Source: JAGPUQ01 sp036677085
GTDB lineage: Bacteria > Pseudomonadota > Gammaproteobacteria > Pseudomonadales > Porticoccaceae
Assembly (NCBI GenBank): GCA_036677085.1
Contig: JAKFFI010000036.1
Location: forward strand, 62,001 to 126,000
Length of the DNA stretch: 64,000 nt
Direction: 5' to 3'
The notes beneath the pieces were generated by a model that worked only from the letters and a program-made list of their open reading frames with translations, had not been told where the DNA came from and searched no databases. Shown in pieces: positions 1 through 7,674 of this stretch. The first letter of the stretch is position 1. Each line of letters starts with the position of its first letter. The position numbers and the translations under genes are program-made.

Positions 1-1
1 G

Positions 2-358
2 CGCCGGCATCCGGAACTGGCCGAATCCGCGGTGGAGGAAATTCTCCGCTACGACGGACCCAATGCGGCCGTGACCCGGGTCGCGGCCGAAGCTGTCGAA
101 TTCGGCGGCCAGCGCATCGCCAGGGGCCAGCGCGTGTTCGCCATGATCAACGCGGCCAACCGCGACCCGGAAGTGTTCCCCGATCCGCAGCGGTTCGACA
201 TTCGCCGTCCGCCGCCAAGCGGCACGCCGCTTGGGCAGTTCGCCTTCGGCCACGGCATTCACTTCTGTATCGGCGCACCCGAATGGCTGGACAGCCTGAG
301 TTTTCGCGGTCTCACCGCGCTGCCGCTGGCGGCCGAGTTCGTCGCCCGCGACGGTTAG
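2..358 (+). CDS. Cytochrome P450, C-terminal part (5' end outside window), apparently lacking the L helix
   Basis: The reading frame is open from base 2, and the protein begins upstream of the window. Residues such as HPEL..AVEEILRYDGP match the K-helix ExxR region. NRDPEVFPDPQRFDIRR matches the meander. FGHGIHFCIG is the heme-binding loop, with the axial Cys codon at 266-268. These P450s are heme monooxygenases that need ferredoxin partners; none is visible here. The frame goes straight from CIGAP to a segment (LSFRGLTALPL) that looks like the extreme C-terminal beta strand. About 20-30 residues of L helix normally lie between the two. This looks like an in-frame deletion near 275-282, so the product may be inactive. 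Family assignment is firm; substrate is unknown. Confidence 0.85.
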   Translation, partial: RRHPELAESAVEEILRYDGPNAAVTRVAAEAVEFGGQRIARGQRVFAMINAANRDPEVFPDPQRFDIRRPPPSGTPLGQFAFGHGIHFCIGAPEWLDSLSFRGLTALPLAAEFVARDG

Positions 359-425
359 CGGGCGCACCGCGCCGGTGTGCGGACCGGGCTCGCGGCCGGC
401 ACATCAATCCGGGAGCAGGGTTCCT

Positions 426-512
426 GTGCTACAAAGCCCGACCCACGCCATGACCCGCACCATGACCCGCACCATGACCCGCACCATGACCCATAGCGCC
501 ATACCATGCTGA
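426..512 (+). CDS. Possible leader peptide made of MTRT repeats, overlapping the site-2 protease start
   Basis: A GTG-initiated frame of 28 codons runs through a 12-bp tandem repeat, so the peptide would contain repeated Met-Thr-Arg-Thr units. GGGAG lies about ten bases upstream. The frame ends in TGA seven bases inside the next gene, which would allow translational coupling. Nothing in the composition proves that it is translated. It may simply be an open frame created by the repeat. Confidence 0.2.
   Translation: MLQSPTHAMTRTMTRTMTRTMTHSAIPC
449..492 (+). repeat. 12-bp tandem repeat, 3.7 copies
   Basis: The unit catgacccgcac occurs three times perfectly (449-484), followed by an eight-base partial copy ending at 492. 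It lies 14 bases before the start codon of the site-2 protease gene. Copy-number changes here would keep the frame of the possible leader but change the promoter or leader length. Confidence 0.95.
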
Positions 513-1144
513 CGCTGCTGTTCAATGGGCAAGTCGCCCTGTTCGCCACCCTGTTGCTCGCGATCGTCGTCTCGCTCAGCCTGCACGAATTCGGCCACGC
601 CCAGGTGGCCACCCTGCTGGGCGACGACACCGCGCGGCGCCAGGGGCGGCTCACGGTGAATCCGGCGGCCCATATCGACCCGCTGGGTCTGCTGATGGTC
701 GTGCTGGTGGGATTCGGCTACGCGCGGCCGGTGCCCTTCAATCCCGCCAACATGCGTCGGCGCTGGTCGCCGGCCGCAGTGGCGGCGGCGGGGCCCGGCA
801 TGAATCTGCTGCTCGCGGTGGCGGCGGTGAATCTGCTGGCCCTCGGCGCCCAGTCGGGCGGCGCCGCCTGGTCGCGGGAAGCCGTGCTGGCGCTGACCAT
901 TCTGGCCCGGATCAACCTGTTGCTGATGCTGTTCAACCTCGTGCCGCTGGGGCCGCTCGACGGCCACTACATTCTGTCCTGGCTGCTGCCGCCGCGCCTC
1001 GGCCGCCGCTACGACCAGTTCAATGCCCGCCACGGCACCCAGGTGTTTCTGGTGCTGATCCTGCTCAGCCTGATGGGCGTACCGGTATTTCGCGTTCTCT
1101 CCGAAGGCGCGGATCGCGTGCTGCCGCTGTTGATTTTCGTCTGA
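506..1144 (+). CDS. Site-2 protease family (M50) membrane metalloprotease
   Basis: This is a 212-residue polytopic membrane protein. HEFGH at residues 27-31 is the HExxH zinc motif in the first membrane helix. NLVPLGPLDGH at 144-154 is the second M50 motif (NxxPxPPLDG type), carrying the third metal ligand, an Asp. It is a short, PDZ-free S2P of the type often annotated as 'site-2 protease family protein'. Such enzymes cleave transmembrane segments, sometimes of anti-sigma factors, but the substrate here cannot be told. It stands alone on the plus strand, downstream of the P450 fragment and a tandem repeat, and faces the minus-strand DUF4202 gene. The ATG at 506 is the first good start, and the helix carrying HEFGH follows closely. 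Confidence 0.9.
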   Translation: MLTLLFNGQVALFATLLLAIVVSLSLHEFGHAQVATLLGDDTARRQGRLTVNPAAHIDPLGLLMVVLVGFGYARPVPFNPANMRRRWSPAAVAAAGPGMNLLLAVAAVNLLALGAQSGGAAWSREAVLALTILARINLLLMLFNLVPLGPLDGHYILSWLLPPRLGRRYDQFNARHGTQVFLVLILLSLMGVPVFRVLSEGADRVLPLLIFV

Positions 1145-1201
1145 GCCGGCGCCGTCGCGAACCCGGGATACGTGCTCAGGCTGTGGGCGCGCCCCGCAGC
1201 A

Positions 1202-1795
1202 TCAGCCGACGGCCTTCCGGATCAGCGGTGCCAGCGCATCCGGCAGATGAATCTGTCCGGCCAGTACAAACGCCTGCGCTGGCGCCGACATCTTGCGCCA
1301 GGTCTTGCGGATGATGTCCAGCCACTTGGCTTCGTCGTAATCTGGGTGCTGGGCGGCGAAGCCCGCCAGGTAGTGTTCCAGAAAGACCAGGGCGGACACA
1401 TCCTCCAGCAGTTGCGTCTCGCTGTTCGCCTTGAGGTCCTGTTTGCTTACGGCGGCCTTGACGCGCGCGATCAGCGCCGCGTCGTAGCCGGTCTCCGCCA
1501 TGATGGTCGCGGCAGTCTCGGCATGGAACTGGTACAGCCCGGCGCGCCACTTCAGGTAACCCAGCCGGCCCGCCGGGTAAGTGGAACGTGGCGTCAGCCA
1601 GCGCTGGATATGTTGGGCGCGCACCGCGAGCTGGACGGCTTCCGATGCGTCGGGCGCGAAACGTTTCAGCATCGCGGTCATGCGTTCGGCATAGAGCAAT
1701 TCCCGGGGTCGGCCGTCTTCTCGATTGGGATCCTGCGCATTGGCGGCGTCGAAGCGGGCGAGGGTGGCGGTGAAGCGTTGCGGGTTGGTGATCAT
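1202..1795 (-). CDS. DUF4202 domain-containing protein
   Basis: This 197-residue soluble protein resembles the DUF4202 family throughout: an N-terminal PQRFTATLARFDAANAQDP segment, then ELLYAERM, QHIQRW and FLEHYLA motifs. The frame stays open upstream to 1948, but that extension is Arg/Pro-rich and unlike the family, so the ATG at 1795 (MITNPQ) is chosen. The histidines and acidic residues (AQHIQRW, EHYL) are reminiscent of HD-like helical folds, which is only a resemblance. No biochemical function is established to my knowledge. It converges with the protease gene upstream of it on the plus strand. Confidence 0.85.
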   Translation of the reverse strand: MITNPQRFTATLARFDAANAQDPNREDGRPRELLYAERMTAMLKRFAPDASEAVQLAVRAQHIQRWLTPRSTYPAGRLGYLKWRAGLYQFHAETAATIMAETGYDAALIARVKAAVSKQDLKANSETQLLEDVSALVFLEHYLAGFAAQHPDYDEAKWLDIIRKTWRKMSAPAQAFVLAGQIHLPDALAPLIRKAVG

Positions 1796-1970
1796 TTGGG
1801 CGTGTGGTGGCTGCGTGAAAGGCGGTCCGGGGATGTCTGGCGCGGGATGCAGAGCGATGCGCCGGCTCCGCACCCGCCGCCGACATGATCGCGAAAATGA
1901 CGCGCGGAAGCGATCCCCGCGCCCCTGCCCGATACTCCCGCAATCCATTCCCGCGAGCGCCGCGAGCCCG

Positions 1971-4421
1971 CTAGGCCGCCCCGTGGCGCAGCAATGTCAG
2001 CGTCGGCTGGCGCAGCGCGCGGCGGCTGGCGGTGACGCCAGCCAGGGTGACCAGTACCGCCAGCAGCGGCGGCAGCAACAGCCAGGGTGAGTTGAGGGGG
2101 AGCGCAATGCCGAGCCGTGACCCCAGCGGATAGAGCACCGCCAGCGTGATCAGTACGGCGCCCAGCGCGGCGCAGCCGCCCAGGGTCAGAAACTCGATCC
2201 AGGCGATCTGGCGCAGCAGCGCCTGTCCACTGCCCAAGGTGCGCAGCAATGCGTTGTCGCGGCCGCGTTCGGCTTCGCCGCCCGCCAGTGCGGCGCCCAG
2301 CACCAGCAAGGCCGCGAACATCAGCAGGGCCGCCAGCAGCGCAGTGGCGCGGCTGGCCTGACGGGCGATGTCGCCGGCGCGCGCCAGCAACGCCTGGACG
2401 TCGAGCAGGGTGATGTGGGGCAGCTCGCGCAACAGGGTGGCCGTGCGCGCGGCGCTGCCCGGGGGCAGCCAGAAGCCGGTGAGCCAGGTGATGTCCTCGC
2501 CGGCCAGTGCGCCCGGCGCGAACATGAAAAAGAAGTTCGGCTCGAAGCTGTCCCAGTCCACTTCGCGCAGGCTGGTGACCCGGGCGTCGAGCGTGCCCCG
2601 GCTGGTGACGAATTGCAGCCGATCACCCAACGCGAGCCCCAGGTTTTCCGCCAGTTCCCGCTCCACCGAGACGCCGTCGCTCGGGCTGGGCCAGTCGCCC
2701 TGGATTATCCGATTGCTGCGCGGCAGCAGTTCCGCTTCGGTGAGGGCGAGATCCCGGTTGAGCGCGCGTTCGCTGCGGGAGTTTTCCTTCGTCACCGCAT
2801 CGCGCATCGGCACTCCGTTGATACTGGTGAGGCGGCCGCGCACCATCGCGTAGAGTGGCTGGCCTTCGGCATGCTCGGCATCCAGCCAGGCGCGGTAGGT
2901 ATCGCGATCGGCGTCGAACAGGTTGAGTACGAAATGATTGGGCGCCCGCTCCGGCAGCTGGGTGCGCCAGTCATCCAGCAGGCGCGTGCCCACCAGCCCG
3001 GACAGGGTCAGCGCGGCCATCGCCAGCGTCAGGGCGGCAAGCAGAGGCAGCGTCAGGGTGGGACGCCGGCCGAGGCGGCGCAGCGCCAGCCGCGCGGCGA
3101 GGGGGAGGCGGGCCCCGGCGATATCCAACGCCTTCAACAGCGGCCACAGGACCAGGGGGAGCAGGGTGCCCAGCGCCGCCATCAGCAGCAACAGGACGCC
3201 GAGATCGGCGAGCGAGTCGGTCAGCAGGCCGGCGAGCAGCACCGGCACCGTCAGGGCGGCGGCGAGCTCCAGTCCGCTTGCGGTCGCGCGCTGCTGCACG
3301 CCCTGGCGGAGCACCACCAGTGCCGGCACCCGCACCAGACTCACGAGGCGAGGCAGGGCGAACCCGAACCACAGCAACAGCGGCGCCAGGGCCAGCGCCA
3401 GCCAGTCGGCCGGGGTTCCGGCCCAGGGTTGCTGCCAGTCGAGCAGCCGGCGCAGCGCGAAAACCAGGGCGATGCCGAGACCGGCGCCGACGGCGACCGC
3501 CGGCAGCACGGCGGCGAATTCCCGCCCCAGCAGGCGGCCGATGACCTGGCGGCGGCTGGCGCCGAAGCTGCGCAGCAGACCCGCGAGCCGCGCGCGGCGG
3601 GCGACCCTCTGGCTGGTGGCGAGATGGATGGCGGCGCCGCAGAGCAGGCTGATCAGCAGCACCGCGAGCTTGGCCCAGAGGGTCAGCTGGCGCAGCGGGC
3701 CGAGACTGCGCACCGCCGCGTCCGCGATATCTTCCAGTTGCTGGTCCGGGCGCAGTCCCGGCCGCAGCGCGGCGGCGATGGCGTCCAGATCCGCCCCGGG
3801 CGCGCGGCTCATCAACAGCCGGTAATCGACGCGGGTGCCGGGCGCCAGCACGCCGGTGGCGGCGAGATCGTCGCGGTGGAACAGCACCCGTGGGCTCATG
3901 CCGTAGAAGCCGGCGCCGACGTCCGGCAGCTGGCGGATCACGGCGCCGATGACAAAGGTCTTGTTGCCCAGCTCGAGCGTTTCGCCGGGGGTCACGCCCA
4001 GGCGGTCGAGCACTGCATCCTCGACCCAGAGTTCGCCCGGCGCCGGGCCCTGCGTCCGCGCCGCGGCGGGCGCAAAGCGCGCTGGCGCCACGGCGAGCGA
4101 ACCCGCCAGCGGATAGGCGGCATCGACCGCCCGCGCGCTCACCAGCAGCAGGTCGTCGCCGCGCACCAGCACGGTGGAAAAATCCACCACTTCGGCGTGG
4201 CGTGCCGGTGCCGCCAGGGCGCGTTGCCCGGCGGTCGGTTCATGGGTGCCCGACAGCACCAGCTCGCCGCCCAGAGCTTCGGCGGTGCGCACCGCAAAGC
4301 GGGCTTCCAGTTCCGCGCGCAGCAGGATCATGGCGCCGAGCGCGAAGGCGGCGATGGCCAGGGCGGCGGCAAGGAGCCGGAAACCCGAGTCCCGCCAGGG
4401 GCGCAGCAGGGTGCGGATCAC
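1971..4421 (-). CDS. FtsX-like ABC transporter permease (YbbP type)
   Basis: This permease of about 816 residues is the membrane part of a YbbA/YbbP (LolCDE/MacB superfamily) exporter. A membrane helix begins near residue 13. A large periplasmic domain follows, then two separated FtsX-like four-helix regions (middle and C-terminus), as in YbbP. The start is taken as the GTG at 4421, because its GTGA overlaps the TGA of the ATPase gene by four bases. The frame continues to 4493, but that stretch is Arg/Ser-rich and lies entirely inside the ATPase gene. Together with the ATPase and the divergent tesA-like esterase it reproduces the tesA-ybbA-ybbP group. The substrate is unknown; the esterase link suggests lipids or acyl compounds. 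Confidence 0.9.
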   Translation of the reverse strand: MIRTLLRPWRDSGFRLLAAALAIAAFALGAMILLRAELEARFAVRTAEALGGELVLSGTHEPTAGQRALAAPARHAEVVDFSTVLVRGDDLLLVSARAVDAAYPLAGSLAVAPARFAPAAARTQGPAPGELWVEDAVLDRLGVTPGETLELGNKTFVIGAVIRQLPDVGAGFYGMSPRVLFHRDDLAATGVLAPGTRVDYRLLMSRAPGADLDAIAAALRPGLRPDQQLEDIADAAVRSLGPLRQLTLWAKLAVLLISLLCGAAIHLATSQRVARRARLAGLLRSFGASRRQVIGRLLGREFAAVLPAVAVGAGLGIALVFALRRLLDWQQPWAGTPADWLALALAPLLLWFGFALPRLVSLVRVPALVVLRQGVQQRATASGLELAAALTVPVLLAGLLTDSLADLGVLLLLMAALGTLLPLVLWPLLKALDIAGARLPLAARLALRRLGRRPTLTLPLLAALTLAMAALTLSGLVGTRLLDDWRTQLPERAPNHFVLNLFDADRDTYRAWLDAEHAEGQPLYAMVRGRLTSINGVPMRDAVTKENSRSERALNRDLALTEAELLPRSNRIIQGDWPSPSDGVSVERELAENLGLALGDRLQFVTSRGTLDARVTSLREVDWDSFEPNFFFMFAPGALAGEDITWLTGFWLPPGSAARTATLLRELPHITLLDVQALLARAGDIARQASRATALLAALLMFAALLVLGAALAGGEAERGRDNALLRTLGSGQALLRQIAWIEFLTLGGCAALGAVLITLAVLYPLGSRLGIALPLNSPWLLLPPLLAVLVTLAGVTASRRALRQPTLTLLRHGAA

Positions 4422-5152
4422 GGACGCGGCCACCGTATCGGCTGGGGCTGAGCGCGAATGCGGCCCTCTTCGAGGCTCAGATGTCGCGCGCAACGCTCGG
4501 CCAGCGGCGCGTCGTGGGTTACCAGCACCAGCGCGGCGCCCGTTTCCCGGTTGAGCTCAAACAGCAGATCCTGCACCCGTGCGCTGTTGGCGTGGTCGAG
4601 ACTGCCGGTGGGTTCGTCGGCGAACAGCAGTTTTGGCGCCACCGCGAAAGCGCGGGCGAGCGCCACCCGCTGCTGTTCGCCACCCGACAGCGTGGCCGGA
4701 AAGTGCCGGACCCGGTGGCCGAGTCCGACCCGGTCGAGCCACGCCTGCGCGCGCCGGGAGGCATCTGGCGCGCGCTGGAGCTCCAGCGGCAGCATGACGT
4801 TTTCGAGCGCGGTGAGATCGCCGACCAGGTGAAAATCCTGAAACACGAAGGCGCAGAGTTCGCCGCGCCGCCGGGCACGGGCGTCCTCGTCCAAAGCGCT
4901 GAACGGTCGGCCGTCCAGCCAGACCTCGCCGCTGGTCGGGATATCGAGCCCGGCGAGCAGGCCGAGCAAAGTGGACTTGCCGCTGCCGGACGGCCCGGTG
5001 ATGGCGAGGCTCGATCCTGCGGTGAGCGCCAGCTCGATGTCCTGGAGCAGCGTGAGATCGCCGTCCGAGCTCGCCACCTGCTTGCCGAGATGGCGGGCTT
5101 CGAGCAGAAATCTCTCGGGCATGGCGGTGTCTGACAGGGATGAATCGGGCAT
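4418..5152 (-). CDS. ABC transporter ATP-binding protein (YbbA/LolD type)
   Basis: This 244-residue ATPase has Walker A GPSGSGKST at 53-61, signature LSGGEQQR at 155-162, and Walker B LLFADEP with catalytic Glu at 175-181. It energises the permease encoded immediately downstream, with a GTGA overlap. The start at 5152 gives a normal-length family member; a second in-frame ATG at 5122 (MPERFLL) would also fit. The upstream extension to 5203 is not conserved-looking. The promoter should lie in the 240-bp gap shared with the divergent esterase gene. Confidence 0.95.
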   Translation of the reverse strand: MPDSSLSDTAMPERFLLEARHLGKQVASSDGDLTLLQDIELALTAGSSLAITGPSGSGKSTLLGLLAGLDIPTSGEVWLDGRPFSALDEDARARRRGELCAFVFQDFHLVGDLTALENVMLPLELQRAPDASRRAQAWLDRVGLGHRVRHFPATLSGGEQQRVALARAFAVAPKLLFADEPTGSLDHANSARVQDLLFELNRETGAALVLVTHDAPLAERCARHLSLEEGRIRAQPQPIRWPRP

Positions 5153-5392
5153 GGTGACAGCACTGAGTGGGAGGACAGGAGCGCGGCGGCAGTATCGACG
5201 CACCCCGGATCACAGGCAAGTCGCCGAGTGTCGCTATCAAGGCTAAAAGCCGGCGGTGTTGATGAGGGTGCGCGGCCGACAATCGAACCTGGCGTCAGCC
5301 GAACCCGGCGCTGGCTGGCTTACAATCGGCCGCCGGGCCTCGCCCGTAACGACACCCTGGGTTCCACACATGCATCAGCGACGATCCCTGCC

Positions 5393-6235
5393 ATGACCGG
5401 CTTTCTCTCCGTTTTGTTCCCGCGCCCCCGTGGCCTGGCGCTGCTCGCCGTCCTGGCGTTGCACTCCGGCTCCGCAGGCGCCGGTGGCATTTTGGTTCTG
5501 GGTGACAGCATCAGTGCTGCCTTTGGCATGGATCCAGCCCAGGGTTGGGTGGCGCTGATGGCCGGGCGACTTGCGTCACAGTGCCCGCAGGTCCAGGTGC
5601 ATAACGCCTCCGTCAGCGGCGAGACCACAGCGGGTGGTCTGCATCGCCTGCCCGCGTTGCTGGAGCAGTGGCAGCCGGAGGTGGTGGTGATCGAACTGGG
5701 CGGCAACGACGGTCTGCGCGGTTTGCCGCCGGAACCCATGGCGAACAATCTGGTGCGCATGGCGCAGCTTGCGCGCGCCGCCGGGGCCCACCCGCTACTG
5801 CTCGGCATGAAGATTCCGCCCAATTACGGGCCGGTGTACCAAAGGCGCTTCGAACGCGCCTTTGCCCGCGTGGCAGAGGATGAAAAGCTGCCTTTCGTGG
5901 AGTTTTTCCTCGCCGGTATCGGCGGCGACCCGGACTTCATCCAGGCCGACGGGATTCATCCCAATGCCGCCGCGCAGCCGCAGCTGTTGCGCAACGCCTG
6001 GGGCGCGATCGCGCCGGTGCTCGCTGCGGTCGCGGATTGCGAAATCGACCCGCGGCTCGCCGTGGCCGCCGGGCCGGTCTTGGCCGCGGATCGTTTGGGC
6101 GCTTTTCCTTTTCACGCTGTTGCCGCTGGAGGACAACCCCAGCCGGGCGACGCTGCGCGGATTGTCTATCGGCTGGATGTAAATCGCTTCCAGGGCGTCG
6201 AGTGTCTGCAATTGCTGATTGAGCGCATCCTCTGA
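5393..6235 (+). CDS. tesA: TesA-like arylesterase / SGNH hydrolase with C-terminal extension
   Basis: A signal peptide (about residues 1-30, ending SGSAGA) precedes a GDSL/SGNH hydrolase domain. Block I is GDSIS with nucleophile Ser39. Block II Gly lies in SVSGET (74-79), block III is GGND 103-106, and block V is DGIH 186-189. The enzyme is a periplasmic multifunctional esterase/thioesterase of the E. coli TesA family. The family normally ends soon after block V (about residue 215). Here about 60 further residues follow, Ala/Gly-rich then VNRFQGVECLQLL, with no recognisable domain. A lost stop codon or small rearrangement is possible. It is divergent from the YbbA/YbbP pair, as in many proteobacteria. 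Confidence 0.9.
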   Translation: MTGFLSVLFPRPRGLALLAVLALHSGSAGAGGILVLGDSISAAFGMDPAQGWVALMAGRLASQCPQVQVHNASVSGETTAGGLHRLPALLEQWQPEVVVIELGGNDGLRGLPPEPMANNLVRMAQLARAAGAHPLLLGMKIPPNYGPVYQRRFERAFARVAEDEKLPFVEFFLAGIGGDPDFIQADGIHPNAAAQPQLLRNAWGAIAPVLAAVADCEIDPRLAVAAGPVLAADRLGAFPFHAVAAGGQPQPGDAARIVYRLDVNRFQGVECLQLLIERIL

Positions 6236-6374
6236 TTCCACGGTTGTGCGTGTGCGGGGAGAGACTATCGCCAGTGGATCGCCGGCTGGGCAGGGGGCTT
6301 GTCGTTGCTTGCGGCTGCGCAGCTCGACGCGGGATTTCGCGAACTTCCCATGGACTTCATCGGTGACAAAAAAA

Positions 6375-6400
6375 CCGGGCGATGGTTACCCATCGCCCGG
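6375..6400 (-). terminator. Rho-independent terminator of the minus-strand secreted-protein gene
   Basis: An 11-bp perfect stem (ccgggcgatgg / ccatcgcccgg) encloses the loop ttac. Seven A residues at 6368-6374 become a U-tract on the minus strand. It lies 30 bases after the stop codon of the gene at 6430-7185. Confidence 0.92.
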
Positions 6401-6429
6401 CGGATTCTTGCTCGTAAAGCGTTGGTGCT

Positions 6430-7185
6430 CTAGTCGAGGGGCAGCGTTTCGCCGGTGTTGCCCTGGATCATGCGCACTTCCTCGATCGTCGCCGAACCAG
6501 CGCCGATGAAGGCCTCGGCCCCGGCAAGGGAACCATTCTGCGAATCCACACCGATGTTGGCCGAGGTTCGGGCCTGGATCTCGATGGTGTGCACGCCCGA
6601 GGCGACGTCGGCGGCGACGAAGTTGAAGGAATTGGCGTTCAGGGTCTTCAGGATGAGCTGCAGCTCTTCCGGGTCGGCACAGGTGACTTCACCGGTCACG
6701 AGATCCGCGTCGCAGTTCAGGCCGGAGAACTTGGCCTTGAGCGTCTGGATCCGATCGCAGTAGACCAGCCCGTCAGTGTTTCGCTCGGCAGGATCGGCGG
6801 TGGCGCCAGTGCCGTTTGGCTCGGCATAGCGCGTGCTGCCGTCCGGTGCGGTGATCTGCACGCGTACCCGGATAGTGCCGCGCGCCTCCGCCGTGTCCAG
6901 GCTGCCGTTGAGGCTCTTGACGGTGGTGTCGGTCACGATGCCGCATTGCAGGGACGGGTTGATGAACAGATCCTTCTGATTGGCGGTCTTGATCTGCGCC
7001 TTCAGGACCGTAGCCCAACCGCTGTCGGCGGACGGGGCGGCGAGGTCGTAGGTCGAGCTCGGCAAGGCGATGAGCCCTTGATAGGCAAAGGTCGCCTTGG
7101 ACGCCGGCAGGGACTCTGCCAGGACAGCGCCGCTGGCGAGGGTGGCGGCAAGCGCGGCGGCAAGGTAACGAGGATGGAATTTCAT
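6430..7185 (-). CDS. Secreted four-cysteine protein of unknown function
   Basis: The product has 251 residues with a classical signal peptide (MKFHPRYLAAALAATLASG..), cleavage expected after VLA near residue 23. The mature part is acidic and Thr/Asn/Asp-rich. It holds four cysteines in the pattern C..C..C..C (near LQCGI, VYCDR, LNCDA, VTCAD) that could form two disulfides in the periplasm. IRVRVQITAPDGSTRYAEP and VHTIEIQARTS look like beta strands of a beta-sandwich. I do not recognise the family. GGAG precedes the ATG. The gene has its own terminator and a long upstream region with tandem repeats, so it is probably monocistronic and separately regulated. Confidence 0.85.
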   Translation of the reverse strand: MKFHPRYLAAALAATLASGAVLAESLPASKATFAYQGLIALPSSTYDLAAPSADSGWATVLKAQIKTANQKDLFINPSLQCGIVTDTTVKSLNGSLDTAEARGTIRVRVQITAPDGSTRYAEPNGTGATADPAERNTDGLVYCDRIQTLKAKFSGLNCDADLVTGEVTCADPEELQLILKTLNANSFNFVAADVASGVHTIEIQARTSANIGVDSQNGSLAGAEAFIGAGSATIEEVRMIQGNTGETLPLD

Positions 7186-7370
7186 GGTAACTACTCCTTC
7201 AGTCAGTCAGTTGGTCGGTTTAACGATGCGTTGCGACGAAAACCGCAAGCATCGGGAACTCGTGCGGGCCGTTGCCGTTAGTTGATGATCGACGCCGGAT
7301 TGGCTGGCGGTCGATCCGGCTTCCCCGCCGAATTCTGCAATCCAGATTGTGTGACGCAGGTTGCAGCAAC

Positions 7371-7414
7371 AATACAAAACCCTTGCATTGGTAATACAAA
7401 GTCCTTGCATTGGT
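7371..7414. repeat. 22-bp tandem repeat (two copies), operator-like
   Basis: Copies at 7371-7392 and 7393-7414 differ at two positions only. The shared parts are aatacaaa and ccttgcattggt. The period of 22 bp is close to two helical turns, as expected for sites bound side by side by one protein. They sit just upstream of the possible -35 of the minus-strand gene ending at 6430. Confidence 0.9.
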
Positions 7415-7430
7415 CGCCGAAAGCGACCAA
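7410..7430. promoter_or_regulatory. Perfect 8-bp hairpin/palindrome adjoining the tandem repeat
   Basis: ttggtcgc (7410-7417) and gcgaccaa (7423-7430) are perfect inverted repeats around cgaaa. There is no T-run on either strand, so a binding site is more likely than a terminator. It overlaps the end of the second 22-bp repeat. Confidence 0.5.
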
Positions 7431-7674
7431 TGGTCGGGAATGGTGCATCCGGACTTAGCGAATCGCTGGCGACTGGACCCTGGCCATGGTTTTGCCCGCA
7501 CTGGCCGCAAAACCCAGGTCGAGCGGCATGACAACACCGGCATAGCGGGTGGAACGATGCGCCCTGCGCGCTCGACCACTCTTGGTCGAGAGGCGAGTTG
7601 CCGTTTTGCCGTCGGCTCGGGTTCCGAGTGGCTGGTCTTGCCTACGGGACAGCGTTGCTGTAGGAAGCGGTTGG

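Larger units (their letters stand above)
7186..7674. other. 489-bp gene-free region upstream of the secreted-protein gene
   Basis: I see no convincing coding frame here. The region holds a 22-bp tandem repeat and a small perfect hairpin (listed separately). On the minus strand, TTGTTG at 7372-7367 and CACAAT at 7351-7346 could be a weak promoter with a short 15-bp spacer. The part at 7440-7674 contains nothing I recognise. Confidence 0.6.

Noticed and set aside
449..492. Possible CRISPR-like repeat
   Set aside because: The copies are contiguous 12-mers without spacers, so a simple tandem repeat.
2415..4451. 678-codon plus-strand frame opposite the ABC permease
   Set aside because: It is very Gln/His/Arg-rich, has no domain or start context, and is antisense to a clearly conserved permease; typical of GC-rich DNA.
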